DNA from: Osmia lignaria lignaria
Taxonomy: Eukaryota; Arthropoda; Insecta; Hymenoptera; Megachilidae
DNA: 64,000 bases
Reading direction: 5' to 3'
NCBI RefSeq assembly: GCF_051020975.1
Contig: NC_135040.1
Coordinates: forward strand, 6,937,501 to 7,001,500
Shown here: piece by piece, positions 36,314 through 50,429 of the stretch
How the letters are laid out: every line of letters starts with the position of its first letter
Numbering within the stretch: position 1 is the stretch's first letter
Position numbers and translations under genes: made by a program
Notes under the pieces: generated by a model
The model's input: only the letters and a program-made list of their open reading frames with translations
What the model was told of the DNA's origin: nothing
Database searches by the model: none

Positions 36314-38383
36314 CGAACAAAAATTTATTTCATTTTTTAATTGAAACTTAGAAGATTAATAGAAGAAGAAATTCTAGGCGAGAGCATAGACGTTTAGTTT
36401 TCACTTAAAAGATCTTCGAAGAGAAATGCCGACGGTAGTTGGTTACCGGTGGGCTATTAGCGGGCGTAACGCAGATCGTGGCAGCGTCACAGGACTAAGT
36501 AAACCCTGGCTAACAAGGAGGCGTATCCTGGCATCGAAGCCGGTGCCAGGAATGATCTACCGATACGTAGTTGGCATTATTTCGTTCCACGTTTCTCCTT
36601 CATCTAGCTAGCTATCTTTTTTCCCTTCTTCCTTCTTACTCTCCACCCTTGTTCTCGCTTCGACTCGCGCGTACGAAAGGCGCACGCATAACGAACAGAC
36701 GGAGGATATACCTCTGCACCTCCTACCTACGCCCCCGAATATTAACAATCTGATTTATGCTCGTAATTATCTCTAGTTATTTTCTGAGAGAAAGGACCGA
36801 TGTATTCGCGAGAGTTTGTCTTTCGTAGCTGCCGGTGCTGCTGATACACAACAAATTAACCGTTCCTTCTTCCGCCTCCTCTCCTTCTCATCCTGTTCAC
36901 TCGACGCTGTTTCTTTCTGTTTTCGAGACTAGCCTTTCCTCGCCTATTTATAGGTGTCTCGTTTCCCTTCGTAATTGCCTTCTTATTATATTGGGCGATG
37001 GCCCCAAGAGAAGACGGTAGCAGTAGAAGAACGTTAGACCGTGTTCGGTTCAGCCTCGAATTCAGCCTCGCGGCTGATCATTTATCCTCGACCGAGAGAC
37101 CGGCCAAACGACCTGTCGCCCCTTTGTGCCTCCTGCCCGCTTTGAAGCCACTGAGAAATATATTTTCAGCCGTGCTCGCGATTATTACGTACGCCTCGTC
37201 TGTCGGTAATTAGCACTGGCTCGTTTCACGCTCATCTGAACGCAGCCCTTTCAACGTTTTATCCATCGGATAAGCTATTTGCCTGCCAGTTCCAACCTTC
37301 CAACTTTCTTCATCTTCGCCTAGTTCTGTTTTCATCGCGTGTAAGGAGACAGCGAGGAAGTTTGGGAGCTGATAACGGATCAGCAAGGTAGAGATTTTAT
37401 GGAGCAAGCCAGGGTGTCGCAGATCGACTGCGCCAACCTGGCGTCATCTTCCTTCGGCATCTTCTCTCGTGCTCGTCGCGGTCGGTTCTTCCTTGTTCTT
37501 CAGGATACCCAGCTTTCACTTCTCTCCTCTAGTAACCTTCTAGGATTTCACAGTTTCTTTGGTCTTGGAAATTCTTCGCTATCGGTAATATTTCTCTAGG
37601 GGTGCGCGTAACAAAAATGATCACGCGCTGGTCGAACGATCTTCGCGGAAGTTTCAGGTTGCAATTCATTCGAAGAATCTCCTGGTACACGGCCCGTGAC
37701 TGATACAACTCGCTTCCCGGTGATTGATGTCGCGTTTCAGGTGCAGGTAAATCGTGTGCGAGTGGACACGTACCAGCGCGAGTCGGTCGATCCTCGTTTA
37801 TCCGTAATTTCGCCGCGCCTTGAGCGAGGAGCTTCGGAGAAATTATGCGTGTAATAACGAGGAAGGTGGAACGACGAAACGTCGTCCTGGTATCTGGTCG
37901 CGAAATCGTTCGTGACGCTTGCTCGTCGATCGTGGGGCCCGTTTTCTACTTACTCGAACGTATTCCGTGGCAAAGGAGCAAATAAGAAGAGGAATAAAGA
38001 AAAAGGAGAAAAAAGAAAGTCGGAAGGGCGTTTGCCGTCGCTCGGAATACACGCGTTTACGTATACACGGTGGTTGGATCGGTGACTGCTTGTTCGCACT
38101 GTGCACCGCTAATTAGCTTCAAGACCGATGGCTATCTGTCCGGCCACATGTCCCTTAAAGTGGCGAGCTGAAACATCCGGTACGCCCTTTCCGTTCGGCA
38201 ACTCGGCCGGTTTCTTCGACGTCTACCTTACAGCGTATAGTGTAGAGAGAATCGAATGGGCACTCGAAGCAAGTGCAACCCCTCTTCTCTCGCTACCCTC
38301 GTCCTCTTCGTTACGTTGTATCAGTTAGCGACTGGTTGTCAAACAAACGAGCTGCAAATGCGAGCTACGGCATCGAGAGTGGC

Positions 38384-38402
38384 AGGCCTGCCTGCCTGCC
38401 TT
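38384..38402. repeat. (GCCT)n short tandem repeat
   Basis: Four GCCT units following GGCAG. Confidence 0.8.
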
Positions 38403-38784
38403 TAGGCTCGCCGCTCGTATCGATGCGTGACAACAGCTGTACACTTTAAAATTCATAAAATACCCGTGCTACCCGTATTCCGATAATTATGCTCGCATGT
38501 AACGTCCGATTATCGAGCGATGTGTCCCTTTCCTGCACGTTTCACCGTCCCCTTGCCTGTCCCGTTCGCTTCACGATTCACGCGTATGAAATTATCCGCG
38601 CGGAAAGATCGTTATTTAGCCACGAAATCTACTTGTTATATTCAGACGTAACAGGCTGTAAGCTGTATCCTTTCGCTTACAATGTGTTCAATTAATATCA
38701 CCGTCATTCAAGAGAAAGATTCTCTGAATCAGCTTTCCAACATGGACGCAACAACTCGTATCTCTCGGTCCGTCCTGTAAAGCG

Positions 38785-38835
38785 CGAATTAGCAATTAAG
38801 CGGTGCAATTAGCGGTCGGGCGAGTCTAATTATGG
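38785..38835. promoter_or_regulatory. ATTA-core cluster, candidate homeodomain-binding enhancer
   Basis: Four TAAT/ATTA cores (GAATTAG, CAATTAAG, CAATTAG, CTAATTATG) fall within 50 bp, in otherwise GC-rich DNA. The spacing and preserved AATTAG context suggest a homeodomain-factor module. No experimental support is available. Confidence 0.25.
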
Positions 38836-40256
38836 AGATTCAGCAGGCGACTAAATGCTTAAATACAGGACCCACCGTGCGTCTCTCCGGTCTCGTTGAA
38901 TTCGTAAAGAACCGAGCACAGCCAGCCCGCCCGCATATAACTAAACGGTCTAAGAGAGGAAAAGCTGTTGGTTCGTAAACCGACGTACATAAGTAAACGT
39001 GGGATCCAAGGTACGACACACGATTCGATTGTGTGCTGCGTGCACGCGTGTGGAAGAAGCCAGTGGTGTGGTGTATGCCCTAAGCAGACGGACGGATTGC
39101 GTGTCGATCTACGCCGAGATATTTGTTACTTTACAGTTGTATCACGTTTTTCGCGTGGAAAGAAAGCCATTGTTTGTAGTTCGTACACGCTACGCCCGCT
39201 TGAACCAGCCGCGCGATCGAGGATGCGGAGAACCCGTCGAAACTCGACTCTTCCTCTCCTGAAATCTACCATTTTCATGACCCACGACAAAATGGCTTCT
39301 CCTATCGGTTTTCTTTAAATCCTTTTAATTGCTCCATTGTTAACAGGATTACGAACGTGTTTTATTTTATTAGCGACTGATAGGATTGTCTAGTTTCCAG
39401 AAAATTACGGTCCGTGACCGAGGGAGTAAACGTTGCTGACGAATTCTCTCGGAGAAAGTAGACGCGGCGACATTCACGAGGAAAGGAGCTGATGAATTCG
39501 CGAGTCGACGTTGATATTTCAGTGTCAGCGTCCGCGGTTTTTGTCATTTGTACCGGCAGCCTTTAGTACCGTATCGCCGCGTCTACCTCTGCTACGCCTC
39601 GTTCTCGTGCTAAATCGAGTTTAGGCTCTAATTACACGACCATCACGCCATTTTCGGCTTCCTCCTGGTTACTTCGTACTCGTACTGTTCAGGGTAATTA
39701 GAGGACGCGATGCGAAAAAATGAGACAGATTTTCGGGTAGAATTTTACCTTGAAAGCTTGCCTGCACAAGGTATCTGCAATTTTCACCCTGGATGCTTAT
39801 CTGAGCCAGGGTAATACTACGGGTTAAGCTTCGGGAAGGTTATACTTCGGCACGTGATTCATGGATAAAGTAGGGAAAGGTCTCACAAATATTTGTGGAA
39901 AAGGATTTAAGTAAGCAGCACGGCTTAGGATATTACACCAGGCTGAAGGTTGAGGTTTTGTTTGAAGACGATTTGCTCGTTAAAGGGAGTCGATTGCGGA
40001 ACACGAAAACTTTCTGACTCGTTGAATTACACAATCCTAAAAAAAATCAGACATTCTTTCTATTACAATTATTCTCGTATGTAAAGGTCGGTTCAATTCT
40101 AACGACGATTAAAGTCACAATCGTGTCGGTCGATCACTCTCTTACGAACCTGCTCTACGTACGCCTGCTTTGCAACCATGATTAGCCAGAGTCGTCAGGA
40201 ATAATTACGAGCCCACATCGTCGAAACACGTTTGATTCTCAGCGTGGCAAACGAAT

Positions 40257-40296
40257 CGAACGAACGAACGAACGAACGAACGAACGAACGAACGAA
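40257..40296. repeat. (CGAA)10 microsatellite
   Basis: Ten uninterrupted copies of CGAA. The tract is likely polymorphic. Confidence 0.95.
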
Positions 40297-40832
40297 TGGA
40301 ATTAGCCGGGTTTGTCCTGGCTGTCTCTAATTGTCCCCAACATATGCGCTCTTCTTAGAACGTCGGGCCGGATAATCTGCTCACGAAGCGTTTCTGCCCG
40401 AGACGCACAAAAACGCTGAGGCTAGACAGGCTCGCCTCGGCGAAGATTAGCCGATCGCTATCGCCTCGGTTGTCTTACGTTAACGAGCCGCTGCTATACT
40501 TGGCCAACCATAACCTGTCCCGAACCGTTTTCTCCCTTGCCTCACTTGGAGCCCACTTCCGCTTCTTTAAGCTCCCCCTCGAGTAAGGGTCGATTGCGCA
40601 GGTACGAAGAGGACACAAGAACCGTGTCTTTTACGGCTACGCAACAGTCGACGGGGAATAACAAACGCGACCATCTCTGATGGGTGAATCGTAAATCATG
40701 TCGAAGTTAATGCAAGTTTTCAATTTGTACGCGGTGCTAATGTACCGACCCGGCTAATCGAGCATTGTAAATCGAGGATTATCGTCGCTCGATTGAATCT
40801 ATCCGTGAACCAACGACCGGATAATTTATTCC

Positions 40833-40932
40833 TTAATTAGTCCTTTTAAAGAACGGATTAACGCCGATTAGAGAACGGTAGCCTGCCTCTTTAACGCGCC
40901 TTGTTAGCGCCGTTAATTAACGTTAAATTAAA
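40833..40932. promoter_or_regulatory. ATTA-core cluster, candidate homeodomain-binding enhancer
   Basis: Multiple TTAATTA/GATTA cores (CCTTAATTAG, CGGATTAACG, CGATTAGAG, GTTAATTAACG, AAATTAAA) occur in 100 bp. GTTAATTAAC is a perfect palindrome of the type bound by HNF1/Pou-homeodomain proteins. Confidence 0.25.
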
Positions 40933-43900
40933 AAGCATGTTTTTGCGAAGGGTGAACGAAGGAATTCGAACGACAGGAAGAATTAGTCTAGCAGAGAAAA
41001 TTTACTGCTAATATTTTTTCGCAGCGGTCTTAAAAACGGTCGGAATATACGGCAGGAAATACCGAGTTTGGAAAATTTATTAGCGCTTTTCTGGCTCCGT
41101 GTTACGCTCACCGCAACGCCAGGGGCCTGGCGCCACTGCTCGAACCCCATGGTCGTCGTTAAACGATCGTTAAGAAGAGATCGTATCTTGGTTTGGGCCT
41201 TACTGCCCGGTCAGAGGCTCGATTTCACGAATTTTCACGGCGATTCACACGGACTTACCCCATGCCGGGCTAATCCTACGTTTGCCAAAGCTCTACTTGA
41301 AACCGATACCCTTGCAATTACCCTGCTGGATTTATACGGATTTGATATAAAATCGTGGCAATTTTGTTGGAAAATTTACAGATTTATCGCGGTAAATGTT
41401 CCTGTAACCGATATTGGTTAAGAAAGTTTGAAACGCCTCTCGAGAGATGAATAAATACGGATTAATTAATAGAGTTAGCGAACGAAATGCTGACCCCGTA
41501 GGGAGGAAAAGGGCCATTTCAACGCGGAACCATTGTTGCTCTTCGTAACGAATTGTTCATTTAATTTCGTGAAACATTTTCGACGGTCGCGGCGGTGGGG
41601 TTCGCTCGTATAGCTCTCGACATCGTGTCCCGATAAATCGAGAACAAAAGGGTGGACGGAAAAATGCGACCGCCTTTCGCAAGGGAAACTCGACATGGAC
41701 ACGCCACCAACAGTTGGAACGGGTGAGAGCGATTTTTTTCCTCTTTTTTTTCCCAAGATATTATCTCGTTTACGAGCTTTTACGACGGTCCTTGTTTATT
41801 GCCGTGTAACGAAAAGAAGATCAGCCTGCATCTCCTTCTTCTCCCAAAATTTTCAAGAGTAAAAATTCTAAAGTTTTATGTCATCGTTAAATTCACTCGA
41901 TTCTTAATTATTTTAAACGAGAAAAATATCTGGAGAAAAACGATGAACGTTATCGCGGTTCACTTTTGTACAACCCTGTACTCGAGGGCTGTTCCGCAAT
42001 ATTTTCGATCGGAAATATTTTAACGAGAGCAATGTCGAGCCTGGGATTATATCTGTTCGTTGGAGCGTTTCTGTATTGGATTCCGGGGGAATTACGAAAA
42101 ATATCAATTAAACATAAAAGCGCGGGTCCGTGTCATCCGATAATGGCGAGATCGAACGGCCCGGGGCGTCGAATAATTGGGATGCAGGCGAACGGGGGGG
42201 GAAAAAGCGGGAGGGTTGGAGGAAACAATAGTGGAAATAACACAAGGCAAATTGCCGCTACAACTTATCGTCTATGCGCGTTGCTCCGGTATAATTGAAG
42301 CGCACGTTCGACGAGCTGTGTTACGTGTTTTCGATATTCTCAACTTTTCGATCGGAATTCAACTAGTATACGGGCAATCGATACGCAAGAAAGAAGACAC
42401 GATTGCAATTCTTGTTTCTTTTCGAACAATTATTTTTTCCCCGAATATCGTAGGGTTTTACAAACAATCGGTACACAAGACTTCCTAAACGTTTCCTCAT
42501 CATCTGTGCTTATCTCACCAGTGAAACAACATCAGGCGATTCCGTAGACTTCTGGGCTGGAAACAATCATTTTCTCCGGTCGAGCGGTTCAGCAACTTTC
42601 TCGCGTAAACGTTCGTAATATCCGTTCCATTTGTTGGCGTCGAAGACGATGCCGGCGGCTGTTCGGTAGGGCAAACTTTCCTCTGGTAAGCAGCTCGATC
42701 ATTCGAGTGCAGAGAAGAGAAAGAGAGCAACCCTCTCTCGTTCGTTCATTTGTTTGCTCGTTGATTCGTTTGCCCCGAGGGCATTCGTGAATTCAAAGAC
42801 TGACTCCGTAGACGGTCTCCGAGAATGATGCTTTCTCCTTTTCTCTCTTATTTTTTCTTCTTCTCCGACGGGGTTGTAAGGGGACGATGGAGAGGCGAAG
42901 CGAACAGAAACGGTTCCCCGGCCCGCGATTCCAGCAGGTTCATTAGCGCTGCTGTCCTTTGATTAATGGCCGCCGGAGGATACCACTCGCCACCGGTTTT
43001 CTTACAGATCATTTCACCGTCGCCTATCTAGATGGTCGTTAAGATGATCCTCCTACGAGCTTTAACGGGCCGGACAGGCTGCGAATGAAATCGCGCCCGG
43101 TTACGACGCTTCCTATTACCAGTTTACGCGGAGTTATCAGCTGCTATGTCGCCACAGGTATCGCTACCCTCGCGACATTAAGTACCTACTTGCGCTCCCG
43201 ATCGAATCTAAATATTAATTAACGTATCGCTCGCGTGCCGTGGAAATTTCGACAGCGAAAAGACATTCGAAGATCTTTAGTTTTTCAAGTGGAGTGCGAG
43301 TATTAAAAAGTTTCTTTTTACACTTCTGAAGGGAAATGTTGCACTCTGACACAGGCTGACGCGTTTCTTCAGAAAGTTATCGATTATTCGCCGCGTCCTT
43401 TGGAATTATTCATAAGCTCTCGTCGAGGTTTGAAGGGTATCCCTTTGCCGAAAGGAAGTTCGATATGAAAAGCAGACGTCGGATCTTCCGTGACGATGCT
43501 CGGGTCTTCTTCTCGTCTCTGAGAATCCATCGTCGTGGCTGGATGAACGAGGTTAATTCATTCATCCAACGAGACAATGGCGTATCGGTTACACGCTGAC
43601 TCGGCCGTTTATTAATGATCCCTCTTGAAAATCTTGCTGCACTTCTAATGGCTCGTTTGGATGCCATCCCTCAGGCTCGGCTTTCGTCGCTGAACGAAAT
43701 TTGTATGTTTTTCAATCCGTTCATACTTAGCACAGAAATTTACGTTATAGGGGGAAAAATTGCGAAATGAAAGAATGGAAGAAGTTGGAACGATGGAGAT
43801 TGTAGAAAGGGGCAAGATCGGTTGTTGGTCGTTTTCAGCGTGGTTTATTGCTTGAAAAGGAAAGGACACCTCACCTTGGGCGCCATTTTCGAAATGGCCG

Positions 43901-46880
43901 GCCCTGGTAGTGCTGTGCACGGACAGAACCACGGTGACGTTCACGACTTATGCCGACCCGGAAAGGGATGTAAGAGGAGGGTAAAGAGGTATAAGGAGAA
44001 AAGAATAGCGCCCACGCGTTATGCTAACACTAACGCTGCCGACACGGGCTGGGTGGTCCTATTCCGCTCCACCTACTCACCCTTCAGCCCTCTTTCTGGC
44101 CCACACCTTACTCGCTGGATGAGCATACAAATACGACTAATTTTATCGATCGACAATTCCGAACGATCTTAATGTCTGATAATGAGGCAACCTTTTCGGA
44201 AGATTCGCGTATCGTTCCTCTTATTCCTGGGAATCATTCGTTTTTTTCGCTAATAATACAAGGATAATTAGCTTCTAGAAACGTTTCTCGATTGCACGTT
44301 AAAAATTCATTCGAACAAAGGAACATTGTCAGGTGTGTCGGTTTCACGTTATAAACCAATATCTCGTGTCGATGGAAATGTCGATTGGATCTAGCTAGGA
44401 GAGAGGTAAAGCTCTCTGTTCACGGTCTGTTCTACTGGTATCGAGGAGAGGAAACGAGAGAGGCGGAGGTGTGAATGAGGCCGGCTTGTAGCAACGCCTC
44501 CACCCGCGGCGTTCCCCTTGTGTCAACACCTTTGACGAAACTTCACGCCACCCCACGGTTAACTGTTCGCCGCACCCCCGAGCACTTGGTCTCTTCTCGT
44601 CTACGCTGTTCAATTCATTCGGACGATAAACATCTTGGCCGGTGCTCGCATAATTCGTCGCGCCGAGTCGCCCATTCACGCGGCCACGACGCCTTCTCAA
44701 TGAATCGTCGTCGCTTGAATGGTGACGACTAACCCGGCACAGTAAGGTCGTTGTAACCTTCGTACGGTAGAACCCGAAATTTTATTATAATCTAAATAAT
44801 TGCAATTTTAATTGCGAATATTGAAAGAAGAATTTTTCGTATCAAGGCGAATCGTGAATTAGTCGAAAACGATTCGCGTGATAATTAGTTTGAGAGGAAG
44901 CAGTATTTCACCGAGGAAAGGTACAATTCCGTGGAAAAAGAATACTATTCGTGTGTTATCTAATCCCCGCTTGAAATCTTCGTATGGTTGTGCGAATCGG
45001 TAGGTAAACTCTGCCCTCCTCCGAGTATTTATCATGAACAGATAGGCGGTGCACGGGCAGCGATTTTTTTCGTCGCCATAAATCTCGCCGGGCTCGCGGA
45101 CGAACACCCACCGTACTGTATATATCCTAAGGGCGAGGCAAATGGCCGTCTTGTCTCGATTCACGGACGATGTAAACGTTTAAACGGCGTTACACAGAGG
45201 CTGAACGAAGAGGCGACGAAACGACGAGGAGGAAAAATGTGGATGTTGTTCTGTCGGCGCGGCGTTTCAAAAAAATTTCGTTGTTCCGACCGAAATATAT
45301 CCGGGACATCGGAGCCGTGACGGGCCGAGTTGGCCGGGAATCGAGTCGGGGCTCGAATGTCGCGCGGAGGCACTAAGTGGAAATTGTTGTCAAAAACGGC
45401 GGGGTCGGAGCGCGTATACCGGTTCGACGGTACCAACGTGGCCGCTGGCTCATATATTTCGGGGACCCGCGGTACCCGAAAGCGAGGAAACGTGGGCGTC
45501 AGGCAGAAGGGACACCCATACACGCGTACGAATCTTACCTGTATCCTACTGACAGCTATTAGTCTGCCGGTCGCGGGGTAAGAAGGATTCCCTGTTGAAA
45601 TATTAACCCTTTCGATGGACCGAACGACGAATCGTGAACGAGTTCCTTGGGTTAAATTGAACGCGTCACCCCTGATAGAAGTCGCGTGAAAGGAATCTCC
45701 ATCCTCTATAATATTGTCGCGAAATTCTCTGAGATGACATTTTTGCAAGTACCTTCGTAAAAGTGTCACTAGTCTTTCGGCGAACGCTACTCTGTCGCGT
45801 CGGTTGGGTAAATAACGCGAAAGAGCAGCAGAACCGTTCGAAGCTCGCCACTTCTCCTGGTTGCCAGTCAAAGCAATAAAGTCGTATTGTTTTTGCGGCG
45901 TTTACGTTGCTTTAACGCCCGGCAATATAACTTTAACAGCTTTCGCTCGGCGGCTAGGGGTAAAAGGGGAGAAGACGGATAAAGAGAGCGATAGATGCCG
46001 GTGACTTTGTGCCGAATACGGCGCCAGAAGGTTCGCAGGTCCCGATGCTGCAGCATGGGACCCTGGCTCTCGGACGTTGTACATCGTCGGACGGTCCATG
46101 GGTCCGGATGCGGCTGGATATACCTCCTCGTATACACCGAACGACCCAACCCACCCGTTAGACCCTCGTAAAATTTTTTTTCTCCATCCTTTTGCTCCGA
46201 TCCTACGGAGCAAACGGTCCGCTATAGCTTCGACGTCCGAGGATTTAATTTGGCCGACTACGTTCTCCTTCCATCTACCCTTTATTTCTTCCTTTCAATC
46301 GTGTCTTTCCTCCTCTCGTGTCTCTCGATTCTTATCCGATGGTTTATCATATCCACTCCTCTCGCCGTCAGCAGAGAACTGATCCTCTCGGAGCTCGTTT
46401 TCATCGAGCCAGGATTAATACAGCGTTATTAATAAAAAATCTCCGGGACTTTTGCCGAATTGCCGAGCGCGTTAGTCAAGGATAAATCGATCGTGTTTAA
46501 CGGCAGCAGGTGGTTCGGTCGCGGAATACGTTCGACGATTTTTCTTCGATCATCCCCCTTTTTTTCTTTCTTTCTAGCTCTCATACGAAAAGAAGGTCTT
46601 ATCGTCCTCGACTCTCGCGTTATCTTCCGGTACAGAAGGTGTTAATTAAAAAGGAGAACGACTCGTCGAACTGTGGTACTTATCGTGTCGCTTAAGTCGT
46701 TTATCTCGACGACGGCCGTTTGCCGGGTGTAAACATTATTGACGCGATAATACGCGTCCCATTGAGCTTTCTGACGCTTTCCTACGAACGGTTCACAGCC
46801 GAGCACGTGTCGTCAAGATATACACGCTCGTACCGATTTTTTGTGACCATTTCAAAGATACACGGGACTTTTACGATCGC

Positions 46881-46899
46881 CTCTTCTTCTTCTTCTTCG
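46881..46899. repeat. (TTC)n microsatellite
   Basis: Six TTC units. Similar short TTC runs are at 59891-59907 and 61361-61378. Confidence 0.85.
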
Positions 46900-48739
46900 C
46901 GTTCCGAACAATGCTCCGGAAACATTCGAGGACTCGTTTAGAAAGAACGTTTCTCCCAATGAAATACGCAAAGTGCAGAGCTGAAACGTTTCCCTGTACC
47001 ACCCATGTAAATGTATGTTGTTTCGGAAGCATCAGAGTTAGACGCGAGTTGACATTTTTGCAGCTGGATAGATCGCGGTCGAATTGGAACACGTTTTCGC
47101 AAGAGTACGCGACGGAGATCGGCTGTAATCGACGGCAGGTGGATGTGAAAGCTACGGGAATATCGCAACCGCGAATAATAACGATCTCGTCTAAGACTTA
47201 TCGTTCCGTGGGACCGTAGAGCTCGAGAGGAAGCGAAAGGAAGGAGAAGAGGCTCCACCCGTAAAGCGGATAGATCTTCCGTCTCTCTTTTCTCTTTCGC
47301 TGTGCTTCTCTGGTTCCTCGTGTATATGCTAATGCGAGACGAATGTCTCCTCCTGTACACCCTCCTGCTCGTCTCGCCTCTGAAAGACGGTGTCTTGTGC
47401 CTTGGTACCGTGTGTCGACGACTTAGGAGGATGCGTTACCTCGTGGGCGTGTTTGTTCCCCTAAACTCTCCACAGCGGGGCGGCTGCAGTTGCAACGGGA
47501 TCCCCTCTTCCTCCTCGTCCCCGCGATCGATTGCCTATCGACACCGCCGATAGATTAGTCGGAATTATCGTGATAGCAAGCCGGGACCAGGCCGTGCCGG
47601 TACCACGGTGCCGACAAGCGACTTCGCGGAGAAAAAGAAACGGATGAGATATACGCGCGTCGAAAGATCCGTTTCGGAAATTATTATGCACCGACGCGGT
47701 GAACAGTTCGCTATAGATTAGCCGGGAATTATGGGCAGGATGGGGCAACCGAGGAACGAGCAACGCGCGATCAATCGCGCGCGGTTCAGTCTCGGTTTAG
47801 CGAACACGGACCATTGTAAATTGTAGCCGATTCGGGGGACTGGGTTGAATTAAACCGCGCTCCTTCTTCTTCTAAACCGCGAAGAAATCAACGACGATGT
47901 TTAGATATCGATCTGTATAAATGAATCCTCAATTGACGGAGAACAGATCATTCGGGACCCAGTTTAGCAGAGGGAAAACTTTTAAACGATTCGTTGAACG
48001 GTGTACGAGCAACGACGAACGAGATCGAAAGATGGAACACGAAGGAACAAGCGGGCGGAAGAGGTGGAGGAACCCGGAGGTAAATGTTCTGAGGTTTTCC
48101 CGGGAGAGCAACAAATGCTGGGTGGAGTTAGACGCAAAGCACGGTGATTCCTCTACACCGAGAATTCGTAACACGTGTATCCCGGTGGTTTATGGTGATT
48201 AGTAGTTTACGGGAGACATTTCCGTAGCCTGGAATCGTTGCCGGGCTTCCTACGACCCATTCTTACATTAGTTAACTCGATTCCGTTTGCAGCCAGGGCA
48301 ACGCCTCCCTTTCTCGAAGCCTCACAAATAGGTCCTACGAACGTGTAGCGACGAATGGCTGTCGTGGCTCTCTGCCAGACTGGCTTCTTTTTATTCCAAC
48401 GTCGGAAAAATTCATTCCCTTTCTATTTCGGATGATTTAATATTATTCGTGAAATTAGACGTGGACAGAAATGTTGACAGGGATACCGCGATTTCGGGAT
48501 TCTCAGATGGCACCTCCTAATTATCAAACGTACAGACGTGCAAGTCCGGGTGTCGGATGACGGGTGTATCCGGGTCGGACTCTGGAGATTGTTAAACGTT
48601 TATCCGACACCGACGTAGACGCCAGCCAGTTTAGCGCCAGATTATCGTCACTCGGCTCCACCGGTCGAAAGTGTCCGGTTCGAAAGGTTATGTTTTCGTG
48701 TAATAGGACTCCAACATCTCGCGTGTAAATATGCTTACT

Positions 48740-48762
48740 AAAAAAAAAAAAAAAAAAAAAAA
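48740..48762. repeat. A23 homopolymer
   Basis: 23 consecutive A. It could be the tail of an old retroposed sequence, but no recognisable element precedes it on the plus strand. Confidence 0.95.
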
Positions 48763-50331
48763 TCATGTATCCTTGTAATAGTAGAGCTGCCTATTTTCGA
48801 CGTTCACTAGGAAACACGTGTTCGAACGACCGAATAAGTTTCGTTCTTCGAGTACTAAACAAACATTTCTGCCATTGTTCCATATCTCTATTCTTTCCGT
48901 CGTACTATTCGAACCCTGTTTCTCCTTAAACGAGAAAAGTCCAAGAATCGCTAGAAATACGAGCGTTCGTGGTGTCTGTTCAATATCGAGGAACATGGTT
49001 TGAATGAAAAGCGTGTCGCAACACATGCCGAACGCATGTTTCCGCAAGCTGAAAGTCGTTGAAGATCGGCGTGGCTGAGAGCGCGAACAAAAGAGGTCAA
49101 GTCGCAGGACACTGGGCTGTCAAGCCTAAACATTGACCACACATCGGAATCGGTTCGTCTGGTCGAACGGTACGGAGTACGGAGGACGGTGTTACGTTTC
49201 GAGCTTCGTTACATCGGCGCGGATACGTGAGAAGACGAGAGGTCGTAAAGGGGGTCTACGCGCAGTCGCCGTTCCGTCATTTATCTAGCGTAGAGAAACC
49301 GGGAAGGACCAAAGGGGGCTGGCTGGATCGACGAGTCCTCGTGATTGATCGGCAGCAACGCCTCGACGACTAGCTGGCGTCCTTCTGCTCCTCCCTGCCT
49401 CTCCCTTTTCAGCAGGAAATTTGGTACTTCCGTGAGTGTTCCTTTTCTTTCGATTCCGTTTCCTTACCACCTTGTAAGAATACATAGATGAACGATCTTC
49501 GATTGGATTCACACTGTAGCAAAGTGTCGAGATTCTACATAGTAGCACCGTTTTACCGACGACAAAATTCCGACTTGGAATCCGCGTCGCCCAGTTATTC
49601 GGCGCTTGTTTACGGCGTCGTTCGTAGTAGACGGTCAATTAGAGCTCGAACGACGAGTGATTCGTCGTGAAATATTTCGGTTCGAGGGTGGCGTAGGGAA
49701 GAGCAAAGGGGAAAAAAAAAAAATAAGAAAAGAACGAAGGGGAAGACTCTCGGTCGCTGTGCGTCTCGCTGGCAATCCGAGAAGTCCCGAGGATGTCGTT
49801 GGGACTTATAAATCGCTTCCAGGTTTCGGCGGTCCCTTCGCGGGGACGGCTGTCACGCGTTATCCTAACGACGTTTAACTAATCACGCCCGGAGAAAATA
49901 TATATCCACGATGGGAAGCTGGCGCCTCGAGCCACTCTATCACCGGCTCCCCGTCCTCTACGGGCTCTCCGCTTAATTTGTATCAAAACATGTCAAGCCA
50001 GGGCGCCACGCGAACGAGTTATACGTTTAACACACTGGCAAGAACGATAGACGCGCCCGTGGCCGATCGTACACGCCATCTATTCGCGCAATGTGCCTCG
50101 CATGTGTGCACCAGAGCAGAACCGCATCCCCCGTCAACGCAAGAACGACCACCCCCATCCGTTCGACGACGAAATTGCACGGGGGTAGATCAATTAGTTG
50201 CCTCCTCGTGGGCCATTCAATTTCGACTGGATTGCTTAAAAATTATTCGCCTCGTTCCGTGGACTGTAAACGAAATTTCGGCGAAACGAGAGCTCTTTTA
50301 TTCTATGGAGTGTTACGTGGTCCATGGGGGG

Positions 50332-50345
50332 TTTTTTTTTTTTTT
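50332..50345. repeat. T14 homopolymer
   Basis: GGGGGG directly followed by 14 T, then AAACATC. A related GGGATACTCTGTA lies 20 bp on, a weak echo of the ACACCCTGTA terminus. Confidence 0.9.
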
Positions 50346-50411
50346 AAACATCTAAATTGAAATGGGATACTCTGTACGAGTACAACAGAAGGGTTAGCAG
50401 CTGATAATCAA

Positions 50412-50429
50412 TGACGTATATATACGTCA
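50412..50429. promoter_or_regulatory. Perfect 18-bp palindrome combining CRE half-sites and a TATA core
   Basis: TGACGTATATATACGTCA is perfectly self-complementary. The outer TGACG/CGTCA are CREB/ATF-type half-sites and the centre is a TATATATA run. It sits at the start of a 300-bp region of altered composition that looks like a promoter plus leader (see next entry). Function is inferred. Confidence 0.4.

Noticed and set aside
45161..45871. 236-codon minus-strand open frame
   Set aside because: No recognisable motif, Arg/Pro-rich composition, and overlapping open frames on the other strand (45330-45581); typical chance frame in CpG-rich DNA.
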